From an uncultured Alphaproteobacteria bacterium (GTDB lineage: Bacteria; Pseudomonadota; Alphaproteobacteria; Caulobacterales; Caulobacteraceae): DNA of 37,954 bases. Both the position numbers and the translations under genes were made by a program. The notes beneath the pieces are model-generated. The model was not told the DNA's origin. It searched no databases and saw nothing but the letters and a program-made list of their open reading frames with translations. The DNA lies in assembly GCA_903930545.1 (NCBI GenBank), contig CAIYZB010000384.1:1-37954 (forward strand), written 5' to 3'. Below are positions 9,735-19,278 of the stretch, one piece after another (the stretch's first letter is position 1; every line of letters starts with the position of its first letter).

Positions 9735-10478
9735 ATGGAGCTTGAGTGCTATCCGACCGCCATGCGGCCGCCAGAGATCGTGCCAGGGCGCCCCGACCGG
9801 GCCTGGATGGACAGCTTCGCCCATCGCCACCCCTATCGCTGCCTGCCTCTGTCCATGGCCAATACCACGGGCTGGGACATCCTCTGTCCCATGGGCTTCA
9901 CCGCCGAATGGAACGGCGGGGTGAACCAGTCGGACATCGTGCTCACGCCAGACTATCCCCATCCAGACTTCCATAATTTCGTGAAGTCCCACTTCAGCCA
10001 CGGGGTCATCACCATGCACCCGGGCTATCTGTTCCGCACAAGCCCAGGCTGGTCGATGATCACCCAGGGCGCTCCCAACCATGTGAAGGACGGAATCCAG
10101 CCCCTGGCCGGCCTCATCGAGACCAGCTGGCTGCCCTTCCCCTTCACCATGAACTGGATCTTCACCCGTCCGGGACGGGTAAGGTTCGAAAAGAACGAAC
10201 CCTTCTGTTTCATCACCCTGGTCCAGGACAAGCCGCTGGAGGCTGTCCAGCCCGTGATCCGGTCCATGGATTCCAACCCGGAACTGCGCGAGCAGTACGA
10301 CCTGTGGGAAAAGCACCGCGCCGAATTCAATGCCAAGATCTGGCGCTCCGACCCCGAGGCCACCAAGGAAGCCTGGCAGCGTTTCTACTTCAAAGGCGAG
10401 TTCCCGGAGCAGGTCGCCGAGGCCCCCGAAGACCACACCAACAAGCGCCGGCTGAAATCCCCACGATTTGGTGGGTGA
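9735..10478 (+). CDS. DUF6065-like protein of unknown function
   Basis: Single long ORF with upstream GAGGAG; sequence MELECYPT...NTTGWDILCPMGF...W...GGV...HFSHGVITMHPGYLFRTSPGW recalls the DUF6065 family. Confidence 0.78.
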   Translation: MELECYPTAMRPPEIVPGRPDRAWMDSFAHRHPYRCLPLSMANTTGWDILCPMGFTAEWNGGVNQSDIVLTPDYPHPDFHNFVKSHFSHGVITMHPGYLFRTSPGWSMITQGAPNHVKDGIQPLAGLIETSWLPFPFTMNWIFTRPGRVRFEKNEPFCFITLVQDKPLEAVQPVIRSMDSNPELREQYDLWEKHRAEFNAKIWRSDPEATKEAWQRFYFKGEFPEQVAEAPEDHTNKRRLKSPRFGG

Positions 10479-10554
10479 CCCCGCTTGCCAAGGCCGCGGG
10501 CCTCTGCCATAAGCCCGCTCTCGAATTTGGGGGAGGCCACCCACTCTCTGGAGT

Positions 10555-10629
10555 GCGGGCGTAGCTCAGTGGTAGAGCACAACCTAGCCAAGGTTGGGGT
10601 CGAGAGTTCGAATCTCTTCGCCCGCTCCA
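10555..10629 (+). tRNA. tRNA-Gly (anticodon GCC), CCA encoded; A at position 33
   Basis: Full cloverleaf: GCGGGCG / TA / GCTC-AGTGGTA-GAGC / CAACC-TAGCCAA-GGTTG / GGGTC / GAGAG-TTCGAAT-CTCTT / CGCCCGC-T-CCA. Confidence 0.95.
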
Positions 10630-10663
10630 ATATTCGAGACTTTCAAGACATCGCGATCTGAAA

Positions 10664-10677
10664 GCCCCTTCGGGGGT
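10664..10677. terminator. C(UUCG)G tetraloop hairpin between tRNA-Gly and the convergent gene; possible terminator or processing signal
   Basis: GCCCC-TTCG-GGGGT, 3 nt from the minus-strand stop codon and about 35 nt after the tRNA; no strong T-tract on either side. Confidence 0.5.
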
Positions 10678-10679
10678 GA

Positions 10680-12071
10680 TCAGTCTGTCTGGCTCGCAGT
10701 CGCCTGTGCCCTCAGGGCTTCCCGGCGCACCCTCAGGGCTGCGTGGTCCGGTGCCAGGGCCAGGGCCTGATCATAGGCCTCCAGGGCCTCTGTGGGACGG
10801 TGATCGGCCTCAAGGGCGTGAGCCAGGGCCTGAAGGGTGCGCAGGTCCCTGGCGCCAGCTTCGAGAGCTCTTCCCAGATGGTGGGAGGCTTCCTTGGCCC
10901 GGTCGGATGTCAGGCAGATCAGGCCCAGTTCAGTCCGGGCACCGGCTTGGTTGCCGATCCGCCAGAGTGAGCGTCGAAGGCAGGCTTCGGCCAGTCTGGT
11001 CTGGCCGCGCTTCAGAAAGACCAGGGCTAGCAGGTAGAGGGCGTGGTGATCCTCCGTGAGGTCTGCGCTTCGTGCCAGGTCCTCGGCCAGGCAGCGGGCG
11101 CGGTTCAGGTCACCATCCCGGAAAAGGGCCATGATCTGCCTGTGGACCGGATCGATCGCCGTAGGTCTCAGGGTCACCGACCGAACTTGCCCGGCCGCAA
11201 CGGCCGCGCGGAATCGGCCAACGAAGTCGATCTGCGGCGGCTCCGAGAGCTCCACGGCATGATCGATGGCAAAGGCCTGGAGATCGGGCGGGAACAGGTC
11301 ACGCATGGCCTTGATCATGCCCCGCTCATAGGCCGATGCGCTGGTGGCCTCCGGGTCGGCCGCGGCGTAACGCTCCAGGCCCACCAGCATAAAGTCCTCC
11401 CGGCACAGGCGCAGGGCCTCCTCTCGGGTCAAGCTGGCGAAACGGACGGGGTCCATCAGGCCCGGGCGCATCAGATCCCGGACCCTGGGGTGGACGGGGG
11501 TGTCCGAAATCAGCCTGAACAGATCTTCCCGGTGAAACCTCGGCGGACGGGAGGCGGGGATGTCTATGTCTTCGCGGAGCAGGGTCAGGCCGAACCGCAG
11601 CCGGTGGTCAAAGTAGCGACCACTCTGTTCTGCGGCGAGCTGCGCACAATAGGCCTGCAGGGACTCGGAGATTTCCCCGATTCCGGCCCGCAGGGTCTTC
11701 ACGTCCCCCAGGGTCTTGGAAAAGGCTGTAGGAAGCTGGGCGTGGGATCGCTTGAAAATATACAGAACCTCCAGGGGCGGGACCTTGATCTCGCTACCCA
11801 GGATCCGGGCGGTTTTCGTGCAGAGGTCCGGAAGCTGCCGATAGGACGGGGTTTCTTCCGTATCGAACTCGACGAAATCGAACTCGCTACCCGGCCTCAG
11901 ATCCATCCTGAACCGGTGGTTCTGAACCCACTTCTCCTTGAGGATCAGGTCAGAGTTTTCACGCCGGAACTGTTCGCGCTCGGCCTCGCTGCCGATCAGG
12001 TCCAGGTCCTTGAACCTCGGTCGCATGGTCAGGCCGTTCAGGTGAGCGGCATAGGACCCGATGACGATCAT
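10680..12071 (-). CDS. nucleotidyltransferase-like domain fused to C-terminal TPR region
   Basis: N-terminus MIVIGSYAAHLNGLTMRPRFKDLDLIGS (GS...DxD pattern) and later MDLRPGSEFDFVEFD. C-terminus has TPR repeats (LYLLALVFLKRGQTRLAEACLRRSLWRIGNQAGARTELGLICL..., ALEAYDQALALAPDHAALR). Confidence 0.72.
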   Translation of the reverse strand: MIVIGSYAAHLNGLTMRPRFKDLDLIGSEAEREQFRRENSDLILKEKWVQNHRFRMDLRPGSEFDFVEFDTEETPSYRQLPDLCTKTARILGSEIKVPPLEVLYIFKRSHAQLPTAFSKTLGDVKTLRAGIGEISESLQAYCAQLAAEQSGRYFDHRLRFGLTLLREDIDIPASRPPRFHREDLFRLISDTPVHPRVRDLMRPGLMDPVRFASLTREEALRLCREDFMLVGLERYAAADPEATSASAYERGMIKAMRDLFPPDLQAFAIDHAVELSEPPQIDFVGRFRAAVAAGQVRSVTLRPTAIDPVHRQIMALFRDGDLNRARCLAEDLARSADLTEDHHALYLLALVFLKRGQTRLAEACLRRSLWRIGNQAGARTELGLICLTSDRAKEASHHLGRALEAGARDLRTLQALAHALEADHRPTEALEAYDQALALAPDHAALRVRREALRAQATASQTD

Positions 12072-12652
12072 GGAGCGGGTTTGATGACCTTCGGGGCGAG
12101 ATTGGCCACCACCTGACGGGCGTCAAAACTGGCCGGGTCACTGGTGTCCTTGGGGGTCTTCAGCAACAGGATCTCGGCGCTGGCCTCGAACTTCTCGATG
12201 GTGCGGGTCTGCATTTGGTCAGCCCAGAAGGGGTCCCGACCAAAGGGATCCCAGCTGCGCCAGCCCAGACCAGTCACCGAATAGCGCCAGTAGGGATGCC
12301 AGTAGAGCCCCGGCCCGCGTCCGAACCCGGACATGCCGAAGGGGTCCGGTTCGGTGATGGTGCGGGCCTTGCGGTCCGTTGCCCTCTGGACCACGGAAAA
12401 GCTCTCAAAACCCTGAGCCAGGGTCAGCTCGGCGGCGCGATAGAGCAGATAGGTCTCCACCGTCTCGCGGCGGGTGACGCTGTTGCCGGCAAAGGTGAGG
12501 CGATAGCGGTTGGTTTCCAGTTGCTGCTCGCCATAGCCCCCCATGGCCTTCTGGCCAGGATCGAGGGGCTGATAGGGGGTCGCCGTGACGCAACCACTGA
12601 CGAGGAGCCCGGTCAGGACCAGGGCAGACAGGGTCTGGGTGACTTTGCGCAT
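12068..12652 (-). CDS. outer-membrane lipoprotein resembling the CC0125/CC1285 family
   Basis: MRKVTQTLSALVLTGLLVSGCVTATPYQPL signal peptide with lipobox LVSGC; YRLTFAGNSVTRRETVETYLLYRAAELTLAQGFESF. Start set at internal ATG rather than the ORF-track start. Confidence 0.75.
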   Translation of the reverse strand: MRKVTQTLSALVLTGLLVSGCVTATPYQPLDPGQKAMGGYGEQQLETNRYRLTFAGNSVTRRETVETYLLYRAAELTLAQGFESFSVVQRATDRKARTITEPDPFGMSGFGRGPGLYWHPYWRYSVTGLGWRSWDPFGRDPFWADQMQTRTIEKFEASAEILLLKTPKDTSDPASFDARQVVANLAPKVIKPAP

Positions 12653-12740
12653 GGCACACTCCCGGGGACCGAGGGGCCCCAAAGTCTTGGCTAAGAGAAC
12701 AGGCAGGTGCGGACCTGACGGGGCCCGCACCCGGGCCCGG

Positions 12741-13151
12741 TCAGACGATCCCGCCTGCCATGACCAGATCATAGACGATCTTGCCCAGGGAACCGAATAG
12801 CAGGAAGGCGGTCCCGATAAGCTGGATCATGAAGCCCAGTTCCCGCTTGCCGGGATCGGCCACATAGCCCGTCGCATAGAGGATCCGCCCGACGATCCAG
12901 ACCAGACCGGCACCGGCCGCCATCTTCGGATCCCAGTAGAGGGCGAAGAGCCACAGCGAGGTCAGATAGACCGGCAGGGCCTCCAGGGTATTGTAGTGAA
13001 CCCGGATATTGCGCTCCAGATGGGGGTCGCCGGTCATGGCCGGGGCCTGGATTCCGCTCTTGCGGCGGGCGCCGCCGACCCGGGTGACCATCCACATATA
13101 GACGAGCAGGGACAGAAGGGTGACGATCGCCACCAAGGAATATTGCTGCAT
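12741..13151 (-). CDS. MAPEG family membrane protein
   Basis: ERNIRVHYNTLEALPVYLTSLWLFALYWDPKMAAGAGLVWIVGRILYATGYVADPGKRELG. Confidence 0.9.
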   Translation of the reverse strand: MQQYSLVAIVTLLSLLVYMWMVTRVGGARRKSGIQAPAMTGDPHLERNIRVHYNTLEALPVYLTSLWLFALYWDPKMAAGAGLVWIVGRILYATGYVADPGKRELGFMIQLIGTAFLLFGSLGKIVYDLVMAGGIV

Positions 13152-13245
13152 GGGTTTCCCCCCTTATTGACCAGACGACACGCGCGTCCTGTCGATCAAG
13201 GTGCCACGAGGCGGCGTGAACGGGAACCGCCCCTTTTTGCATGAC

Positions 13246-14481
13246 CTATGAAGACTGGCGTTGGTCCCGCTTGGCCGCCACCCGCAGGCGCAGGGCATTG
13301 AGCTTGATGAAGCCCGCCGCATCGCGGTGGTCATAGGCCACCTTGCCCTCCTCGAAGGTGACCAGATCCTGGTCATAGAGGGAATAGGGGCTGGTCCGGC
13401 CGGTGATGGAGACATTGCCCTTGTAGAGCTTCACCCGCACCTGGCCGGTGACCATGGCCTGGGAATGGTCGATGGCGGCCTGGAGCATCTCCCGCTCGGG
13501 CGCGAACCAGAAGCCATTATAGATCAGGGTGGCATATTTCGGCATCAGCTCGTCCTTCAGGTGCATAGAGCCCCGATCCAGGGTGATGCTCTCGATCCCC
13601 CTGTGGGCGGCCAGAAGGATTGTGCCACCGGGGGTCTCATAGACCCCCCGGGACTTCATGCCGACGAAACGGTTTTCCACGAGGTCCAGACGGCCGACGC
13701 CATTGTCGTGACCCAGCTGGTTCAGCTTGGTCAGCAGGGTCGCCGGGCTCATCCGCACGCCGTCAATGGCGACGGGGTCGCCCTTTTCGAAGTCCATCGT
13801 GAAGACGGTGGGGGTGTCGGGGGCGGCCTCCGGCGAGATGGTGCGCATGTGCACGAACTCGGGGGCTTCCACCGCCGGGTCTTCCAGAACCTTGCCCTCG
13901 GAGGAGGAGTGCAAGAGGTTGGCGTCGACGCTGAAGGGGGCCTCGCCGCGCTTGTCCTTGGTGATCTGGATCTGATGCTTTTCAGCAAACTCCAGCAGGG
14001 CTTCGCGGGACTTGAAATCCCATTCCCGCCAGGGGGCGATGACGTGGATATCGGGCTCCAGGGCATAATAGCCCAGCTCGAAGCGCACCTGGTCATTACC
14101 CTTGCCCGTTGCCCCGTGGCTGACGGCATCGGCACCGGTCATCCGGGCGATCTCGATCTGGCGCTTGGCAATCAGGGGCCGGGCGATGGAGGTGCCCAGC
14201 AGATACTGGCCCTCATAGACCGTATTGGCCCGGAACATGGGGAAGACGAAGTCGCGGACGAATTCCTCGCGGACATCCTCGATGAAGATGTTTTCCGGCT
14301 TCACCCCGGCGGCCAGGGCCTTGGCGCGGGCGGGTTCGATCTCCTCGCCCTGGCCGAGGTCGGCGGTAAAGGTCACGACCTCCGCGCCATATTCCGTCTG
14401 CAGCCACTTCAGGATGATCGAGGTGTCCAGACCGCCGGAATAGGCGAGGACGACTTTCTTGATCTGGGACTTTGCAGACAT
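13246..14481 (-). CDS. argG: argininosuccinate synthase
   Basis: [73 protein letters not shown]. Confidence 0.98.
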   Translation of the reverse strand: MSAKSQIKKVVLAYSGGLDTSIILKWLQTEYGAEVVTFTADLGQGEEIEPARAKALAAGVKPENIFIEDVREEFVRDFVFPMFRANTVYEGQYLLGTSIARPLIAKRQIEIARMTGADAVSHGATGKGNDQVRFELGYYALEPDIHVIAPWREWDFKSREALLEFAEKHQIQITKDKRGEAPFSVDANLLHSSSEGKVLEDPAVEAPEFVHMRTISPEAAPDTPTVFTMDFEKGDPVAIDGVRMSPATLLTKLNQLGHDNGVGRLDLVENRFVGMKSRGVYETPGGTILLAAHRGIESITLDRGSMHLKDELMPKYATLIYNGFWFAPEREMLQAAIDHSQAMVTGQVRVKLYKGNVSITGRTSPYSLYDQDLVTFEEGKVAYDHRDAAGFIKLNALRLRVAAKRDQRQSS

Positions 14482-14538
14482 GGCGGGACTTTCGCAGAAG
14501 GGACTGCCGCGGGCGTTAAGGCCGGGAACGGTGAGGGG

Positions 14539-14907
14539 TCAAGCCCCGAGTTTGGGACCTGGCATGGGCAGGAGCACCCCGCGGTCCTCCAGGCGGTCCA
14601 GGGCCGCCTTCAGCCACGCCATGTGACCCAGGGCCACCAGAGGGGCCAGGGTGGCCTTGAGGCCGAAGACGATCACCGCTTCCACCGTGAGACCGACCTG
14701 GCTTCGACCGGCCAGCAACAGGGCTGTGCCAATGACGAAGGCCAGAATGACGGGGCCCAGCAGGGCCAGGGTCCGGGGCAGTTCCAGGCCCCCCAGGGGC
14801 AGGGTCACCCCCTTGGGCACCCGCTTGCGGGCCATGTTGGCGGCAGAGGCCATGACCGACAGGGCCAGGATCCAGAACAGGTCCCCAAGGATCCCGAACA
14901 GGGTCAT
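14539..14907 (-). CDS. small multi-TM membrane protein of unknown function
   Basis: MTLFGILGDLFWILALSVMASAANMARKRVP...LALLGPVILAFVIGTALLLAG...; ATGA overlap with the kup stop codon supports this start. Confidence 0.7.
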   Translation of the reverse strand: MTLFGILGDLFWILALSVMASAANMARKRVPKGVTLPLGGLELPRTLALLGPVILAFVIGTALLLAGRSQVGLTVEAVIVFGLKATLAPLVALGHMAWLKAALDRLEDRGVLLPMPGPKLGA

Positions 14908-16823
14908 CAGACAGTGACCTGGGTGCCCAGCTCCACCACGCGGCCCGGCGGGATCTTGAAGAAGTCCGTCGGATTGGCTGCATTGCGCATCAGGAAGATG
15001 AAGATCTTGTCCTGCCACAACGGCATGCCGGACTGGGCTGCAGCCACGACGGACCGGCGACCCAGGAAGAAGCTGGTGGCCATGATGTCGAACTTCAGAC
15101 CCTGCTTGCGGCACAGGCCCAGGGCCTTGGGCACATTGGGGCTTTCCATGAAGCCATAGCTGATGGTGACCCGCTTGAAGTCATCATTGATCGGCTCGAT
15201 CAGGACCCGGTCATCCTCCTTGACCCGGGGGGTCTCGGCGGTGCGGACGGTCAGGATGATGTTCTTCTCATGCAGAACCTTGTTGTGCTTGAGATTGTGC
15301 ATCAGGGCCACGGGGGCCATGTCCGGATCGGAGGTCAGGAAGATGGCTGTGCCCGGGGCGCGGTGCGGCGCGCGGGCCTTGAGGATCTCGGACAGCTCCA
15401 GCAGGGACACAGAGTCCCGCCGGGCCTTGTCGGACAGAATCTGGGAGCCGCGGTTCCAGGTCCACATGACCAGAACCATGACCGCGCCCATGGCCAGGGG
15501 CAGCCAGGCCCCGTCCGGGATCTTCAGCATGTTGGAAGAGATGAAGACCAGGTCCAGAACTGCAAACGAGCCCGAGGCCAGGGCGGCCTGCCAGGTCGGC
15601 CGCTTCCACATATATTTGACGATGACATAGAAGAGCAGGGTGTCGACGAACATCGAGCCGGTCACCGCAATGCCATAGGCTGCCGCCAGACCCGAGGAGG
15701 TCTTGAAGGCAAAGAGCAGGACCAGGACCCCGATCATCAGGAACGTATTGACCTGGGGCACATAGATCTGGCCGGCCTGGGTCTCCGAGGTCCGGCGGAT
15801 ATCGATCCGCGGCAGCAGGCCCAGCTGGACCGCCTGCTGGGTCATGGAAAAGGCCCCGGTGATCACCGCCTGGCTAGCAATGATGGTGGCCAGGGTCGCC
15901 AGGACGAGGACGGGCCAATAGGCAATCTCGGGCACCATGTCCCAGAAAGGATTATGCCGCGCCTCGGGATTGGCCAGGACATAGGCCCCCTGTCCCAGAT
16001 AGTTCAGGGTCAGGCAGGGCAGGACGAAATAGAGCCAGGCAGACTGGATGGGCCTTTTTCCGAAATGGCCCATATCGGCATAGAGGGCCTCGGCCCCCGT
16101 GACGGCCAGGAAGACAGACCCCAGGATGACAAAGCCCACCAGGCCGTCATGCATGAGGAACTCCACGCCATAGATCGGGTTGAGGGCCCGGAAGATCGAG
16201 AGATCTGCCGCGATGTGCATGACCCCCAGGACCCCCAGGACGATGAACCAGACCGCAGTGATGGGGCCAAAGAAGGCGGCCATCCTGTGTGTGCCCTTAG
16301 CCTGGACCAGGAAGAGCCCCACCAGGACCACGGCCGAGATCGGGACAATATAGGCATCCACCCGGCCACCCAGGCCAGGCGCATCCTTCATCCCCTCGAC
16401 GGCCGAGAGCACGGACATGGCCGGTGTGATGACCCCGTCACCGTAGAACAGGGCAGCCCCGATCACGCCGAGGAAGAAGACGGCAGCGGAGCGTTTGGGC
16501 AGATGTCTCTGGGCCAGGGCCATGAGGGCCAGGGTGCCCCCTTCGCCCTTGTTGTCGGCCCGCATCAGGAAGAAGACGTATTTAACGGTCACGATCAGGA
16601 TCAGGGCCCAGATCATCAGGGAAACCACCCCAAGGACGGCCAGTTCGCTGGCCCCACCAGACTTGGAATGGTGCAGGGCCTCGCGCATGGCATAGAGCGG
16701 GCTGGTCCCGATATCGCCGAACACCACGCCGATCGCCCCGAGGGCCAGGGCGGCGAAGCTGTTTGAATGTCCGGAATGGTGCGACTCGTCCGCCGCGTGG
16801 GCAGGGTTGGCTGGATCAGCCAT
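14907..16823 (-). CDS. kup: KUP family potassium uptake protein
   Basis: ALGAIGVVFGDIGTSPLYAMREA; DNKGEGGTLALMALAQ; GDGVITPAMSVLSAVEG. The ORF-track N-terminus over-extends; start placed at MADPANPAHAADES. Confidence 0.97.
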   Translation of the reverse strand: MADPANPAHAADESHHSGHSNSFAALALGAIGVVFGDIGTSPLYAMREALHHSKSGGASELAVLGVVSLMIWALILIVTVKYVFFLMRADNKGEGGTLALMALAQRHLPKRSAAVFFLGVIGAALFYGDGVITPAMSVLSAVEGMKDAPGLGGRVDAYIVPISAVVLVGLFLVQAKGTHRMAAFFGPITAVWFIVLGVLGVMHIAADLSIFRALNPIYGVEFLMHDGLVGFVILGSVFLAVTGAEALYADMGHFGKRPIQSAWLYFVLPCLTLNYLGQGAYVLANPEARHNPFWDMVPEIAYWPVLVLATLATIIASQAVITGAFSMTQQAVQLGLLPRIDIRRTSETQAGQIYVPQVNTFLMIGVLVLLFAFKTSSGLAAAYGIAVTGSMFVDTLLFYVIVKYMWKRPTWQAALASGSFAVLDLVFISSNMLKIPDGAWLPLAMGAVMVLVMWTWNRGSQILSDKARRDSVSLLELSEILKARAPHRAPGTAIFLTSDPDMAPVALMHNLKHNKVLHEKNIILTVRTAETPRVKEDDRVLIEPINDDFKRVTISYGFMESPNVPKALGLCRKQGLKFDIMATSFFLGRRSVVAAAQSGMPLWQDKIFIFLMRNAANPTDFFKIPPGRVVELGTQVTV

Positions 16824-17004
16824 CTTAGTCTCCGGGGCCGAAAAAGCGGCTCCCCTGGGCGGCCCAATGCCAGTTGCGCGCGGCGCGATACACTCTTTCT
16901 GAACTGGGTTCAATCGTCCACAAGTCCAGGGCAAATAACGCGGCTTGAACCGAGGCGCGGCTTTCGTCACTTTCCGGCTGACGTTCAACCTCCGGAGAGC
17001 TGCC

Positions 17005-17805
17005 ATGGATCGCCGTCTGGCCCTTGTGACCGGAGCCTCCGCCGGGATCGGCGCGGCCTTTGCCCGCATCTATGCCAGCCATGGCTATGATGTTGCCCTG
17101 ACGGCGCGGCGGGCGGATCGCCTGACCCTACTGGCAGACGAGATCCGCATGAAATACGGGGTCGAAACCCTGGTCATCGCAGCTGACCTCGCCGAGACGT
17201 CAGCCCCCCAGGCCATACTGGATCATCTGGCCTCCCACGGCCGTCATGTGGACGCCCTGGTGAACAATGCCGGCTATGGCATTGCCGGACCCTATGGCGA
17301 CACCCCCTGGGCGCAGCACGCGGCCTTCATCCAGGTCATGCTCACGGCCCCCAGCGAGCTTGCCCACAAGGTCCTGCCAGGCATGGTGGAGCGGCGCTTC
17401 GGCCGGATCGTCAATGTCGCCTCCCTGGCCGGACTGGTGCCCGGCGCCGGGGGCGCGACCCTCTATGGGGCGGTAAAGTCCTATCTGGTGAAGTTCACCC
17501 AGAGCCTGCACCTGGAAAACCTCAATAGCGGGGTTCAGGTCTCGGCCCTCTGCCCGGGCTTCACCTATTCCGAATTCCACGATGTGAACGGCAATCGCGA
17601 GCAGATCAACGCCGCGACGCCCCCCTGGCTCTGGCTGGGGGCCGACGAGGTGGCCGCGGCGGGCTATGAGGCGGTGGAGGCCAATCGCCCCATCTGCGTG
17701 CCGGGGGCTCCCAACAAGGCCATTGCCGCAGTGGCCAAGATCCTGCCCGACGAATGGGCCCTGGCCCTCATGGCCTCCCAGGGCTCACGCTTCAGAAAGG
17801 TCTGA
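17005..17805 (+). CDS. SDR family NAD(P)-dependent oxidoreductase
   Basis: LALVTGASAGIGAAFARIYASHG; DALVNNAGYGIAG; NVASLAGL...YGAVKSYLVKF. Confidence 0.92.
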   Translation: MDRRLALVTGASAGIGAAFARIYASHGYDVALTARRADRLTLLADEIRMKYGVETLVIAADLAETSAPQAILDHLASHGRHVDALVNNAGYGIAGPYGDTPWAQHAAFIQVMLTAPSELAHKVLPGMVERRFGRIVNVASLAGLVPGAGGATLYGAVKSYLVKFTQSLHLENLNSGVQVSALCPGFTYSEFHDVNGNREQINAATPPWLWLGADEVAAAGYEAVEANRPICVPGAPNKAIAAVAKILPDEWALALMASQGSRFRKV

Positions 17806-17808
17806 CCC

Positions 17809-18501
17809 CTATCGGGCGTCCTCATAGGGGGCGGCGGCATCATGGGTGATGACGCCCCGGGTGGAGTCCGCCACCCCGGCGATCACGAACTGCACGGCCA
17901 TGGCGCACAGGATCAGGCCCAGGACCCGCACCACAATGGTCAGGCCGATCTTGCCCATGATCCGGCTGATCAGGGGGCTGGCCCAGAAGGACAGCATGGT
18001 GGTCAGGGAAATCGCCGCAATGACGCTCAGTCCCACGGCCACACCCTGGAGTCCGAAGGCCTTGGCCTCGCTGGCATAGATGATGACCGTGGAAATCGCC
18101 CCGGGGCCGATCAGCAGGGGCATGGCAAAGGGCACGATCATCCGTTCGAACCGGCGCTTTGCATTGCCCCGACCCTCGGTCTCCGGACCCTCCGCCGCTG
18201 CGGCAAATGTGGCGGTGAAGTCATCCCGGGCCATCTCAAGGCCAAGCAGGAACAGGATGATGCCCCCTGCGATCCGGAAAGCCGGCAGGGAAATGCCGAA
18301 AAAGGCCAGAAGGGACAGGCCTGTAAAATAGAAGAAGGTCAGAAAACCAAGGACGAACAGGGAGATGAAGACGGCGATAAGCCGCGAATCCTTGTTCTTC
18401 ACACCGGCGGTGGCGGCGGCAAACAGGGGCACATTGCCGATCGGGTCGATCAGGGCAAAGAGCGCGACGAAGAAGTTGACCGCAAAGTCCTGGGAGTCCA
18501 T
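17809..18501 (-). CDS. MarC family integral membrane protein
   Basis: FFVALFALIDPIGNVPLFAAATAG; FAMPLLIGPGAISTVIIYAS. Confidence 0.92.
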   Translation of the reverse strand: MDSQDFAVNFFVALFALIDPIGNVPLFAAATAGVKNKDSRLIAVFISLFVLGFLTFFYFTGLSLLAFFGISLPAFRIAGGIILFLLGLEMARDDFTATFAAAAEGPETEGRGNAKRRFERMIVPFAMPLLIGPGAISTVIIYASEAKAFGLQGVAVGLSVIAAISLTTMLSFWASPLISRIMGKIGLTIVVRVLGLILCAMAVQFVIAGVADSTRGVITHDAAAPYEDAR

Positions 18502-18585
18502 TTCACCCGCTTAGCCTAATTCGCGCCGCTCGCCGACCCTTGGAACACAGGGTCTGTGCCCGATTGCCTTGAAAAGGACCCGTCC

Positions 18586-19278
18586 ATGACCGCTGACCCG
18601 CGTCTCATTGTTCCCCTCGACCTGCCCACGGTGGCTGAGGCCTCTGCCATGGTCGAGGCCCTGGGCGAGACAGTCAGCTTCTACAAGATCGGCCTGGAGC
18701 TGTTTGCCAGCGGCGGTGGCATGGCCCTGGCCCATGACCTCAAGGCCATGGGCAAGCAGATTTTCCTGGACTGGAAACTCCATGACATCGGCACCACGGT
18801 CCAGCGATCGGCGGCCGTCCTGGCAGAGTCCGGCTGCGACTTCCTCACCGTCCATGGCGAACCCCAGGTCATGGCCGCTGCCGTCCAGGGCCGGGGCCGC
18901 TCGGGGCTGAAGGTTCTGGCCGTCACGGTCCTGACCAGCCTGTCGGACGCCGATCTGGTGGAGATGGGCTTTGGGGAGACCACCGCCTCCCTGGTGGAGC
19001 GTCGCATCCATCAGGCGGTGAAGGCCGGCTGTGACGGGGTGATCGCCAGCCCCCATGAAGCGGCCCTGGCCCGACGGATCGGCGGTCCGGGTTTCCTGGT
19101 CGTGACCCCCGGCGTGCGTCCGGACTGGGCCGCGAAGAATGACCAGGCCCGGGCGGCGAGCCCTTCGGATGCCCTGAAGGCCGGAGCCAGTCACATTGTC
19201 TGCGGCCGACCCATCACGGCTGCCAATGATCCCAAGGCGGCCGCCAAGCGGATCTGTGCGGAGATCGCGGGTCTCTAG
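18586..19278 (+). CDS. pyrF: orotidine-5'-phosphate decarboxylase
   Basis: LIVPLDLPTVAEASAMVEAL; IFLDWKLHDIGTTV; VTPGVRPDWAAKNDQARAASPSDAL...IVCGRPIT. Confidence 0.97.
   Translation: MTADPRLIVPLDLPTVAEASAMVEALGETVSFYKIGLELFASGGGMALAHDLKAMGKQIFLDWKLHDIGTTVQRSAAVLAESGCDFLTVHGEPQVMAAAVQGRGRSGLKVLAVTVLTSLSDADLVEMGFGETTASLVERRIHQAVKAGCDGVIASPHEAALARRIGGPGFLVVTPGVRPDWAAKNDQARAASPSDALKAGASHIVCGRPITAANDPKAAAKRICAEIAGL

Noticed and set aside
8336-9745. 469-aa plus-strand ORF antisense to cnoX and the YbaK gene
   Set aside because: Shadow ORF; composition not protein-like and opposite strand genes are well supported.
10555-10680. tRNA-associated genomic island boundary
   Set aside because: No integrase, attachment-site duplication of the tRNA 3' end, or composition shift was seen in the flanks.
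13261-15159. 632-aa plus-strand ORF antisense to argG and kup
   Set aside because: Same codon-bias artefact; argG and kup are unambiguous on the minus strand.
15270-16766. 498-aa plus-strand ORF antisense to kup
   Set aside because: D/H/G/Q-rich shadow ORF without recognisable domains.
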